Of a stretch of DNA of 64,000 nt, positions 17,905-26,160 are shown piece after piece; position 1 is the first letter of the stretch, and each line of letters begins with the position of its first letter. The stretch lies in the NCBI GenBank assembly GCA_963704005.1, contig CAVPGJ010000001.1:744001-808000 (forward strand). The letters run 5' to 3'. The notes beneath the pieces were generated by a model, which saw nothing but the letters and a program-made list of their open reading frames with translations, did no database searches and was not told where the DNA came from. This DNA comes from AC-32 sp963704005 (lineage in GTDB: Bacteria > Actinomycetota > Thermoleophilia > Gaiellales > Gaiellaceae). A program made the position numbers and the translations under genes.

Positions 17905-18588
17905 TTGCTCTTGATCACAGTCTCGATCCTTGCGACAGCCTGTTCGCACTCTTCGAAGCTGACATCGCAAGGCGTGTGCCAGCAGGCCCGCGCCGCCGCA
18001 GAGAGGGCAGCTTCGGGCGAGGTCTTGCACGGCGACGTTGACGGCGACGGGCTTCCCGACCAAATCGCGATCGTCCGACTGCGAGCAAGGAGCCGGTGCG
18101 GTGCCTTTTTGATCGTGCGGACAAGACGCGAGACGCTTGCCCGGCCACTCGCAACCGACTTCGGGCCGCCGGTGCCCGCGTTGAACGGTCTAGCAGCGCT
18201 CGCCTCCGGCTCGAAGCTCCAGATCGTGGTCACGACAACCGAAGGAGCGTCGACCGCGTTCGCGCAGGCGTTCTCTGTCGATCGCGCCCGGCTCATCGAG
18301 CTCGCGATCCGAGGGCCGGACGCGGGCGGTTTCGCCTATGCGGGAAGTGTCACCCACTACGGCGGCGTCGACTGCGTTAGGCGTCACGCGAATCTGATCG
18401 TGGAGAGCACCATCTCGACCCTCGCCTCGGGACGGCCTAGGCTCTACCGCAACGTCTACCGGCTTCGCGGGACGCGTTTCGAGCTTCTTCGCAGGCAGGT
18501 GATCACGAGGATCCCGCCCGGCCTCTATCGCGGATCTGGAGGAAGAGATCCGTTTCCAAGCTGCATGCGAGTCCGGGCCGCTTCCTAG
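17905..18588 (+). CDS. Putative lipoprotein with a DxDxDG calcium-loop motif
   Basis: 227 residues. A short hydrophobic start MLLITVSILATACS ends in a lipobox (L/A-T-A-C), so it is predicted to be lipid-anchored outside the membrane. Residues 45-55 read GDVDGDGLPDQIAIV, an FG-GAP/EF-hand-like calcium loop. The rest is a beta-rich single domain (VTTTEGASTAFAQAF, GSVTHYGGVDCV) with two or three further Cys. The TTG start is uncertain; no better in-frame start exists after the upstream TAG. Base composition is lower in GC than its neighbours. Function unknown. Confidence 0.7.
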   Translation: MLLITVSILATACSHSSKLTSQGVCQQARAAAERAASGEVLHGDVDGDGLPDQIAIVRLRARSRCGAFLIVRTRRETLARPLATDFGPPVPALNGLAALASGSKLQIVVTTTEGASTAFAQAFSVDRARLIELAIRGPDAGGFAYAGSVTHYGGVDCVRRHANLIVESTISTLASGRPRLYRNVYRLRGTRFELLRRQVITRIPPGLYRGSGGRDPFPSCMRVRAAS

Positions 18589-18598
18589 CCGCACTACG

Positions 18599-19879
18599 AT
18601 GCGGGCCGTGAGCGCCCGCGTCCGCTTCGCGCCCAGCCCGACCGGCTACCTGCACGTCGGCGGGGCTCGCACGGCGCTCTTCAACTGGCTGTTCGCGCGG
18701 CACGAGGGCGGCGAGTTCCGGCTCCGGATCGAGAACACCGACACCAGCCGCGAGGTCGCCGAGGCGGTCGGCCAGATCCAGGAGACGCTGCGCTGGCTCG
18801 GCCTCGACCTCGACGGCGAGGTCACCTTCCAGCTCGACCGGATGGAGAAGGCGCAGGAGGTGGCGCGGCAGCTCGTCGCCGAGGACAAGGCCTACGAGGA
18901 CGAGGGCGCCATTCGCTTTCGGATGCCCGACGAGGGCCTCACCGCCTGGGACGACGTCGTGCTCGGCCGGATCGAGTACCCGAACGACAAGCTCGAGGAC
19001 CTCGTGCTCGTTCGCTCCGACGGCCGGCCGACCTACAACTTCGTCTCGCCGCTCGAGGACGTGCTCGACGGGATCACGCACGTGATCCGGGGCCAGGACC
19101 ACGTCTCGAACACGCCCAAGCAGCTGCAGATCCTGCAGGCGCTCGGCGCCGAGCTACCGGTCTACGCGCACGTGCCGCTGCTGAACGGGCCCGACGGGCG
19201 CAAGCTCTCGAAGCGACACGGCGCGATCACGGTCGAGGACTTCCGCGCCGAGGGCTACATCTCCGAGGCGTTCGTCAACTTCATGGCCCTGCTCGGCTGG
19301 AGCTACGACGACCACACCGAGATCATGAGCCGCGACGAGCTGGTCGAGCGTTTCACCCTCGAGCGCGTCGGCAAGAGCGCGGCCGTCTTCGACTACGACA
19401 AGCTCAAGCACCTGAACGGCGTCTACCTGCGGGCGCTGCCGGAGGGCGAGTACGCCGACCGGCTCGTCGCCTACCTGCGCGAGCAGGGCTACGAGTGGGA
19501 CGAGCAGCTCGTCCGCCGGGCGGCGCCGCTCGTCCAGGAGAAGATCGCGACGCTGGGCGAGTTCCCGGCTTTCGCCGGCTTCCTGTTCGCCCGCCCGGAG
19601 CCGGGCGCCACGGTCGACGGCGCCGTGCTACCGGCCGCGGCCGAGGCGCTGGAGCAGGTCGAGCCGTTCGACGCATCCAGCATCGAGGCGGCGTTGCGCG
19701 AGCTGGCCGAGCGGCTCGGGCTCAAGCCGCGCGACGCGTTTCAGCCGATCCGTCTCGCCGTGACCGGGTCGACGGTGTCGCCCGGGTTGTTCGAGAGCCT
19801 CGAGCTGCTGGGCAAGGACGAGTCGCTCGCGCGGATCGGCGGCATCGGGTTCCGGTCGGATAGATTCCCGCAGCCGTGA
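18599..19879 (+). CDS. gltX: Glutamyl-tRNA synthetase
   Basis: Class I synthetase charging tRNA-Glu. The HIGH-type motif is HVGG within FAPSPTGYLHVGGARTALF and the KMSKS-type motif is KLSKRHG (about residue 202). GQDHVSNTPKQLQILQALG and the helical anticodon-binding domain follow. At 426 residues it is shorter than most bacterial GltX (about 470-490) because of a trimmed C-terminal domain. The stop overlaps the next gene as GTGA. Two genes downstream is hemA, which consumes Glu-tRNA. Confidence 0.95.
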   Translation: MRAVSARVRFAPSPTGYLHVGGARTALFNWLFARHEGGEFRLRIENTDTSREVAEAVGQIQETLRWLGLDLDGEVTFQLDRMEKAQEVARQLVAEDKAYEDEGAIRFRMPDEGLTAWDDVVLGRIEYPNDKLEDLVLVRSDGRPTYNFVSPLEDVLDGITHVIRGQDHVSNTPKQLQILQALGAELPVYAHVPLLNGPDGRKLSKRHGAITVEDFRAEGYISEAFVNFMALLGWSYDDHTEIMSRDELVERFTLERVGKSAAVFDYDKLKHLNGVYLRALPEGEYADRLVAYLREQGYEWDEQLVRRAAPLVQEKIATLGEFPAFAGFLFARPEPGATVDGAVLPAAAEALEQVEPFDASSIEAALRELAERLGLKPRDAFQPIRLAVTGSTVSPGLFESLELLGKDESLARIGGIGFRSDRFPQP

Positions 19880-21387
19880 GCGTCGCTGCCGTCCTTCGCC
19901 CCGCCGATTACGAGTCGCGCCTTCAGCGCTATCTGTTCGAGCGGTCCGAAGAGGGCCGCGCCGTGCGCGTCGGCGAGAAAGAGGTGTCCGAGCGCGCCGA
20001 GATCGTCGCCCGCTATACCGACCTCTTCACGCGCACGCAGCTCGGGGCGCTGCGCGAGGCCGAGGAGGTGGCGTCGCCGGGCGACGAGCGGGAACGGCTC
20101 TACCGCCTGCGCAAGACCTGCGAGGCCGGCCTGATCGCCGCCGAGCTCGCCGCCCGGGAGGACGCGCTCGAGAACGCCGTGCTCGCGGCGCGGGTCGAGT
20201 TCCAGGGCGAGGAGCTGCCGCTACGGAGCGCGCAGGCCAAGCTTGCGGTGCTCACCGCTTACGCCGACCGCGACGAGCTCGGCGAGCTGGCGGGGGACGC
20301 CGCGGCCATCTTCAACGACGAGCGCCTCGAGGTCCTGCGCGCCGGGGAGACGCTGGAGGCGGAGGTCAGCGGCATCGACGACCCGATCGAGCGGATCGAG
20401 GACGAGAAGGCGATCTCGCTCCGTGAGCTCGAGCGCGCGCTCGACCAGGCGAGCACCGCGGCGAGCGACGTCTACGCGCGCCTGCGCGAGAGCTGGTTCG
20501 AACGCATCCTGGGCCCCGAGCGCGAGCCGGTGCCGAACGCGTACCACGTCGCCTACCTGCGGCGGCTCTCGCCTCTGGAGAGCGTCTACACGAAGGAGCG
20601 CGCCGTCGAGGTCTGCATGGCGACCCTCGCCGAGCTCGGCTTCGACCTCGAGGCGGAGCCGAACATCAAGCTCGACCTCGACGACCGGCCGCAGAAGTCC
20701 CCGCGCGCCTGCGTGATCCCGTCCGACCCGCCGAAGGTCGTCCACCTGATCACGCGCGCGCAGGGCGGGCTGCACGACTACCAGGCGTTCCTGCACGAGG
20801 CCGGCCACGCGCTCCACTACGCGGGCTGCGACCCGGCGCTGCCGTACACCTTCCGCAACATCTCGCGCGACCACGCGCTGACGGAGATCTACTCGTACAT
20901 CGTCGAGGCGATCTCCCGCCAGCCGGAGTGGCACGCGCGGCACTTCGGGCTCTCGGACGAGGAGGCGGCGCAGAACGCGGAGGCGACGATCTTCATGGAG
21001 GCGCTCCTCTTCCGGCGCTACGTGGCCAAGTTCCAGTTCGAGCTCGACTTCTGGGGCCGCCTGGCCGAGGACGGCGGGACCCGCGACGGCTACGCCGAGC
21101 GGCTGACCGAGGCGACCGGCGTGCGCTACCGCGCGGACGGCTACCTGGCCGACATGGATGCGGGGTTCTACTCGGCCGACTATCTCCGCGCGTGGATCCG
21201 CGCCGCACAGCTCCGGTCGTACCTCGAGGGCGAGGTCGGGCCGGAGTGGTGGCGCAGCGCGGAGACCGGCGACCGGCTGCGCGCGCTCTTCGCGGAGGGC
21301 ACCAGGCCCTCGAGCGAGGAGATCGCGGGGCGAATCGGCTTCGACCCGCTGGATACGAGCCCGCTGCTAGCCGAGCTGGGCGCCTGA
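19876..21387 (+). CDS. M3-like zinc metallopeptidase
   Basis: 503 residues, mostly helical, with the zinc motif FLHEAGHALHYAG (HExxH, about residue 308). A downstream Glu lies in ALTEIYSYIVEAI about 30 residues later, the usual third ligand spacing of gluzincins. The layout of a long helical N-terminal half and a catalytic C-terminal half resembles oligoendopeptidase F/M3 relatives. There is no signal peptide, so it probably degrades peptides in the cytoplasm. GTG overlaps the gltX stop, and its end overlaps a convergent small membrane gene by 21 bp. Confidence 0.8.
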   Translation: MSVAAVLRPADYESRLQRYLFERSEEGRAVRVGEKEVSERAEIVARYTDLFTRTQLGALREAEEVASPGDERERLYRLRKTCEAGLIAAELAAREDALENAVLAARVEFQGEELPLRSAQAKLAVLTAYADRDELGELAGDAAAIFNDERLEVLRAGETLEAEVSGIDDPIERIEDEKAISLRELERALDQASTAASDVYARLRESWFERILGPEREPVPNAYHVAYLRRLSPLESVYTKERAVEVCMATLAELGFDLEAEPNIKLDLDDRPQKSPRACVIPSDPPKVVHLITRAQGGLHDYQAFLHEAGHALHYAGCDPALPYTFRNISRDHALTEIYSYIVEAISRQPEWHARHFGLSDEEAAQNAEATIFMEALLFRRYVAKFQFELDFWGRLAEDGGTRDGYAERLTEATGVRYRADGYLADMDAGFYSADYLRAWIRAAQLRSYLEGEVGPEWWRSAETGDRLRALFAEGTRPSSEEIAGRIGFDPLDTSPLLAELGA

Positions 21388-21597
21388 ACGGCCCCACAGG
21401 CGCCTGAGCGCGACGCCCGCGGCGATCGCGAGCACCAGCAGGCCCGAGAGGATGCCGGCGACCCACATGCCGACGTGGCCTTCGAGGTTGTTGGTCGCGA
21501 GGATCCAGCCGCCGAAGGGCGCGGCGGCCGCGACCGCCCACCAGCGGCCGACCGTAAAGCCGACGGCGAAGCCGGCGAGAGGGATCACGAACTCCAC
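21367..21597 (-). CDS. Small two-TM membrane protein
   Basis: 76 residues with two hydrophobic segments (about 3-32, rich in Gly/Ala/Trp, and 44-66) and a basic C-terminal end (LRRLWGRSG). The loop between them, LATNNLEGHVG, is polar. It starts at ATG on the minus strand and is convergent with the peptidase gene. I do not recognise the family. The clean membrane pattern supports a real gene. Confidence 0.6.
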   Translation of the reverse strand: MEFVIPLAGFAVGFTVGRWWAVAAAAPFGGWILATNNLEGHVGMWVAGILSGLLVLAIAAGVALRRLWGRSGAQLG

Positions 21598-21661
21598 GCC
21601 ACTCCATCGGCAACCGTCGTGCCGATTCTTAGGGCGCAGGTAGCATCGAGCGCGGTTTCAC

Positions 21662-22867
21662 GTGACCTCGCCCAGTCCTGACGAAACGGCTCCGGTCCGC
21701 GCCGTCGGCGTGTCTCACCGCAACGCGCCGCTCGAGGTGCGGGAGCGTCTCTTCCTTGCCGACGGCCACGCGGTCGAGCTCGCGAAGGAGCTCGGCGCGG
21801 TCGTGCTCTCGACCTGCAACCGCACAGAGATCTACTCGCTCGGAGGCAATCCGGAGCGGGCGCGGCGCGAGCTCGAGCGGCTCTCGGGCCTCGACCTCGG
21901 CGGCGTGCTCACGAGCTGGGAGGGCGACGAGGCGGTCGAGCACCTCTTCCGCGTCGCGGCCGGGCTCGACTCGCTCGTCCCGGGCGAGGCGCAGATCCTC
22001 GGCCAGGTGCGCCTGGCCTACGAGTCGGCGCTGACCGCCGGCACGACCGGGCCGGTGCTGAACCGGCTGTTCGAGGATGCGCTGCACGCGGGCAAGCGCG
22101 TGCGCACCGAGGCGAGGCTGGCGGAGATGCCTGAGTCGGTCGCGGCCTCGGCGGTCGATCTCGCCGAGAAGGCGCTCGGCGGGCTCGACGGCAAGCGCGC
22201 GCTGCTGTTCGGCGCGGGCAGGATGAGCGAGCTCTCGGCGCGAGACCTGCGCGGGCGCGGGGTCGAGGTGGTCGTCTCGAGCCGCACGCTCGAGAGCGCG
22301 CAGGAGCTGGCCGAACGGGTCGGCGGCCGCGCGGCGCCGTTCGACGCGGTTGCGGTCGAGCTGACGGGCGCCGACCTGGTCATCTCGGCCACCCGGTGCC
22401 CGTACCCGATCCTCCACGCCGAGGCGGTGCAGCCGCGGGAGCGGCCGCTCGTCCTCGTCGACATCGCCGTCCCGCGCGACCTCGACCCCGAGATCGGCAA
22501 CGTGGAGGGCTGCACGCTCTTCGACATCGACGCGCTCGGCGAGGGCCTCGTCGGCCGCGAGGAGGACGTGCGCGAGGCCGAGCAGATCGTCGCCGAGGAG
22601 GCGGAGCGCTTCGCGGAGTGGCGCCACTCGCGCGGTGCGGCTCCGGCGATCGCGGCGCTGCGGCGGCACGCCGAGGAGATCCGCACCGAGGAGCTGGCCC
22701 GCGCCCAACCCCGGCTGGCAGAGCTCTCGGAGCGCGAGCGCCGAGCCGTCGAGACGCTGACCGCCCAGATCGTGAACAAGCTCCTGCACACGCCGACGGT
22801 GCGCGCGAAGGAAGCCGGGTCCGAGCCGCTGCGCGAGCTCTTCGCCCTCCGTGACGAAGGCGACTGA
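21662..22867 (+). CDS. hemA: Glutamyl-tRNA reductase
   Basis: NADPH-dependent reduction of Glu-tRNA to glutamate-1-semialdehyde, first step of the C5 tetrapyrrole pathway. It is 401 residues. The catalytic Cys is in LSTCNRTEIYSL (about residue 52). VGVSHRNAPLEVRERL at the start, SLVPGEAQILGQVR and the NADPH fold LLFGAGRMSELSAR are family blocks. A C-terminal dimerisation helix follows. It starts at GTG and overlaps hemL by 17 bp; the pathway enzymes HemB/C/D are not in this window. Confidence 0.95.
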   Translation: MTSPSPDETAPVRAVGVSHRNAPLEVRERLFLADGHAVELAKELGAVVLSTCNRTEIYSLGGNPERARRELERLSGLDLGGVLTSWEGDEAVEHLFRVAAGLDSLVPGEAQILGQVRLAYESALTAGTTGPVLNRLFEDALHAGKRVRTEARLAEMPESVAASAVDLAEKALGGLDGKRALLFGAGRMSELSARDLRGRGVEVVVSSRTLESAQELAERVGGRAAPFDAVAVELTGADLVISATRCPYPILHAEAVQPRERPLVLVDIAVPRDLDPEIGNVEGCTLFDIDALGEGLVGREEDVREAEQIVAEEAERFAEWRHSRGAAPAIAALRRHAEEIRTEELARAQPRLAELSERERRAVETLTAQIVNKLLHTPTVRAKEAGSEPLRELFALRDEGD

Positions 22868-24019
22868 GCGCTACGCCCGGGCGCTGAGGTTGATCCCGGG
22901 CGGGGTCAACTCACCGGTGCGGGCGATGAAGGCCGTCGGGCTCGACACGCCGATCTTCGCGGCTCGCGGCGAGGGCGCCTACCTGGAGGACGTCGACGGC
23001 CGCCGCTACCTCGACTGGGTGCTGTCCTGGGGGCCGCTGATCTTCGGGCACGCCGACCCCGAGACTGTCGAGGCCGTCGTCGAGGCTGCGCGGCGCGGGA
23101 CGACCTTCGGCACGGCGACCGAGGCCGAGGTCGAGCTGGCGGCCGAGATCGTCGACGCGGTGCCGTCGGTCGAGATGGTGCGGCTCGTCTCGTCGGGGAC
23201 CGAGGCGGCGATGACCGCGCTGCGGCTGGCGCGGGCGGCGACCGGCCGCGAGCCGTTCGTCCGCTTCCGCGGGCGGCTACCACGGCCACGCCGACCCGTT
23301 CCTCTCGGAGGCGGGCTCCGGCGTGCGGACGCTCGGGATCGAGGCCGGGGGAGAGGGGCGCGTCGTCGACTACAACGACCTCGACGAGGTCGAGCGGGTT
23401 GTCGAGCGCGCGGCCTGCGTCTTCGTCGAGCCGGTCGCCGGGAACATGGGCGTCGTCCCGCCGGCCGACGGGTTTCTCGAGGGCCTGCGCCGGACTCTGC
23501 GACGAGAGCGGGGCGCTGCTCGTCTTCGACGAGGTGATCACGGGCTTCCGCGTCGCGCGCGGCGGCGCGCAGGAGCGCTACGGCGTGCTGCCCGACCTGA
23601 CCGTCCTCGGCAAGATCGTCGGAGGCGGGCTGCCCTTGGCCGCATTCGGCGGAAGCGCCGAGCTGATGCAGCGGCTCGCGCCGGCCGGCGACGTCTACCA
23701 GGCGGGCACGCTCTCCGGGAACCCGCTGGCGACCGCAGCCGGCCTCTCGGTCCTGCGCCGCCTGACGCCCGAGGTCTACGAAGAGCTCGAGCGCAAGGGC
23801 GAGCGTCTCGACCGGGGTCTGACCCCGTTCGGACGCTTCGAGCGGGTCGGCGCGATGGCCACGTTGTTCGTGGACGACTACCCGGCGCTCTTCCGCCACC
23901 TGCTCGAGCGCGGCATCTACCTGGCCCCGAGCCAGAACGAGGCGATGTTCCTCTCGACTGCCCACGGCGACGAGGAGATCGACCGCACGATCGAGGCTGT
24001 GCGAGACTTTTTCGCCTGA
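22851..24019 (+). CDS. hemL: Glutamate-1-semialdehyde 2,1-aminomutase (two frameshifts)
   Basis: PLP/PMP aminomutase converting glutamate-1-semialdehyde to 5-aminolevulinate. The family sequence is spread over three frames. Frame one is 22851 to about 23270 (LIPGGVNSPVRAMK, LSSGTEA-type motif VSSGTEAAMTAL). Frame two is about 23270-23490 (GYHGHADPFL, VEPVAGNMGVVPP). Frame three is about 23490-24019 (LLVFDEVITGFRVA, PLP Lys in VLGKIVGGGLPLAAFGG, GTLSGNPLA). Each shift is one extra base: a G in the run near 23268 and an A near 23490. Two hits in an essential gene point to consensus error rather than decay. The stop is shared with the next gene (TGATG). Confidence 0.92.
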
Positions 24020-24681
24020 TGATCAGGGTGATCGCGCTGGCGGCCTCGCTGTCCTTTGCGGCAGTCGCCGCCGGCTCGACTGGCCCGACGCCAATCCCGC
24101 TGCAGCCGTCCAGCGGCTACCGGAATTACTGCGACGGCATGAGCAGGAAGATGGCGAAGGCGAATTGCCCTCGCGGCCACGTTCCGCCGAAACTGTGGCG
24201 CGCACTCTCATTCCCACCTCCTGGCCCGAGCGGCGGGTGCCCGGTCTCAACGCCACACAGGATCTCCAGGCGCTTCGCCCCCGTTCTCGGCTCGAAGCCG
24301 GTGTTCGTGGGCACGTATGGCTCAAGCGGTGATTACGCGTCCGTCGAGATGCCGGCAACTCCGCCCGACGGCTCTCCAGCGCACGACACCGGCTGGTCGG
24401 TCGCGAAGATCCTCCTCACGATGCGGAAGGAGCTGCACCAGCCGCTGCTCGTCCGCGGGAAGCGCCTCGACGCCGACGGTTGGCTCGGCTTTTCGGGGCA
24501 CGCGGGCAAGCATCCGTTCGCCGCGATGCAGTTTCCCGCTAGGAAAGCGGGGATTCGCGAGGGTGTCTTCAAGCAATATGGCCTGAGCGCCTGGGCGACG
24601 GCGCCAGGCTGTTACGGGCTCCAAATCGACGGCAAGGCGTTCCGCCGCGACATCGTCTTCCGCGTCGTCTTCTCCTCGTAG
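24019..24681 (+). CDS. Secreted protein of unknown function
   Basis: 220 residues with a clear signal peptide (MIRVIALAASLSFAAVAAGS). The mature part carries paired cysteines (YRNYCDGM...ANCPRG, GGCPVS, GCYGLQ), consistent with an exported disulfide-bonded fold. The C-terminal half (PLLVRGKRLDADGWLGFSG to GLQIDGKAFRRDIVFRVVF) looks like an all-beta domain. ATG overlaps the hemL stop, but the function need not be related. Codon use is less GC-biased than in hemL. Not recognised. Confidence 0.7.
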   Translation: MIRVIALAASLSFAAVAAGSTGPTPIPLQPSSGYRNYCDGMSRKMAKANCPRGHVPPKLWRALSFPPPGPSGGCPVSTPHRISRRFAPVLGSKPVFVGTYGSSGDYASVEMPATPPDGSPAHDTGWSVAKILLTMRKELHQPLLVRGKRLDADGWLGFSGHAGKHPFAAMQFPARKAGIREGVFKQYGLSAWATAPGCYGLQIDGKAFRRDIVFRVVFSS

Positions 24682-24682
24682 C

Positions 24683-25165
24683 TCAGCCCGGCCAGGCGTC
24701 CGCGAGGCGGCGCCGGGTTTCGAGCAAGTGCTCCGGGAGCACCTTCACGTCTGCGAGGACGGGCATGAAGTTCGTGTCACCTGCCCAGCGGGGGACGACG
24801 TGCAGATGGACGTGGTCGACGATGCCGGCGCCGGCGATCCGGCCGAGGTTCCAGCCGAGGTTGTAGCCCTGCGGCCCGTAGGTCTCGGCCAAGGCCGCCA
24901 TGCCGCGCTCTCCGAGGCGGTGGACCTCGAGCGCCTCCTCGTCCGTAAGCCCGGCGAAGTCGCCGAGATGCCGGTAGGGCGCGACCATCAGATGGCCCGA
25001 CACGTACGGGAACTTGTTCAGCAGCACGAACGCGTGCTCGCCGCGGTGGACGACCAGCGCCGCCTCGTCGTCGTCGGCAGCCGCTGCTCGGCAGAAGACG
25101 CAGCCGGTGTCCTCGTCGGCGGCCTCGATGTACTCGAGCCGCCACGGCGCCCAGAGCTGCTTCAT
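24683..25165 (-). CDS. HIT-family hydrolase/phosphorylase
   Basis: About 160 residues from the ATG at 25165 (MKQLWAPWRLEYIE); the open frame extends ten residues further. CVFCRA near residue 22 and the histidine triad HVHLHVVPRW (about residue 115) identify the Ap4A phosphorylase-like branch of HIT proteins. The NKFPYVSGHLMVAPYRH block supports it. Predicted to cleave dinucleoside polyphosphates or related nucleotides. It is convergent with the preceding gene with only one base between stops. A TAGTCT hexamer about 7 bases before the ATG on this strand may be a -10 for a leaderless message. Confidence 0.88.
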   Translation of the reverse strand: MKQLWAPWRLEYIEAADEDTGCVFCRAAAADDDEAALVVHRGEHAFVLLNKFPYVSGHLMVAPYRHLGDFAGLTDEEALEVHRLGERGMAALAETYGPQGYNLGWNLGRIAGAGIVDHVHLHVVPRWAGDTNFMPVLADVKVLPEHLLETRRRLADAWPG

Positions 25166-25212
25166 GACGGCGAGACTACCGCCCTCAAACCGCACGTCGT
25201 AGCATTCGGCTG

Positions 25213-26160
25213 GTGAAGCGCCTACTGGTCCTTGTCGTGCTGGCGGCGGTCGCCTCGGTGGCCGCCGCGCCGAGCGCGCAACGCGGAGGGTTCGTTCCGG
25301 CCGGCGTGCGGATCGGCGGCCTCAGGGTCGGCGGGATGTCGGCCGAACGGGCCCGGGTGGCGATCTCCTACGGGTACAACCGGCCGCTCCGGTTCACCTT
25401 CTACGGCAAGAGCTGGCGCGTTCGTCCCGCGGCGATCGGCGCGCACCTCGACGTCCAGGCCTCGCTGCAGCGGGCGATGGACGCGCGTCCGGGAAGCCGG
25501 CTCCCGCTGAAGGTGTCCGTCGACGAGGCAGTCGTCGGACGTTATGCCCTCGCGCTCGACCGCACCCTCTCGGCCCCGGCGCAGGACGCGACCGCAAGCC
25601 TTGCGAGCGACCTGACCCCGGTGCTGCACCCGGGCAGGCCGGGTCTCCAGATCAAGGTCGCCGCGACGCAGGCACGGATCGACTCTGCGTTGAGCCTAGC
25701 CGTCCGGCCGCTGCTCCGCCCGGCCGGGAAGACGACCCCAGCCGCCGTGACCCGGAACGACTTCGGCCCGGTCGTCGTGATCCACCGCGGCTCGAACACG
25801 ATGAACGTTTTCAACGGCTCCCACTCATGGCGCACCTTCAAGGTTGCGACCGGCCAGGCGATCTACCCGACGCCGCTCGGCACCTGGCACGTCGTCGACA
25901 TGCAGCGCAACCCGTGGTGGCGCCCGCCAGACTCACCCTGGGCGAAGGGCCTGAAGCCGATCCCGCCGGGCCCGGGCAACCCGCTCGGCACGCGCTGGAT
26001 GGGCCTCGACGCGCCGGGCGTCGGGATGCACGGGACCCCCGACGCCGCCTCGATCGGCTACTCCGCCTCGCACGGCTGCATCCGCATGTACGTGCCGGAC
26101 GCCGAGTGGCTGTTCGACCAGGTCCACATCGGGACCCCGGTCTTCATCGTCTCGAACTAG
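25213..26160 (+). CDS. Exported L,D-transpeptidase (YkuD domain)
   Basis: 315 residues: signal peptide (1-20), two copies of a peptidoglycan-binding-like domain (about 30-180, GVRIGGLRVGGMSAERARVA opening) and a YkuD catalytic domain (about 185-315). The catalytic Cys lies in YSASHGCIRMYVPDAEWLF (about residue 287), with the paired His in GMHGTP. It would make 3-3 crosslinks or attach proteins in the wall. The GTG start is about 7 bases after a TAGCAT hexamer, so the message may be leaderless. The stop shares CTAG with the convergent gene. Confidence 0.9.
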   Translation: MKRLLVLVVLAAVASVAAAPSAQRGGFVPAGVRIGGLRVGGMSAERARVAISYGYNRPLRFTFYGKSWRVRPAAIGAHLDVQASLQRAMDARPGSRLPLKVSVDEAVVGRYALALDRTLSAPAQDATASLASDLTPVLHPGRPGLQIKVAATQARIDSALSLAVRPLLRPAGKTTPAAVTRNDFGPVVVIHRGSNTMNVFNGSHSWRTFKVATGQAIYPTPLGTWHVVDMQRNPWWRPPDSPWAKGLKPIPPGPGNPLGTRWMGLDAPGVGMHGTPDAASIGYSASHGCIRMYVPDAEWLFDQVHIGTPVFIVSN

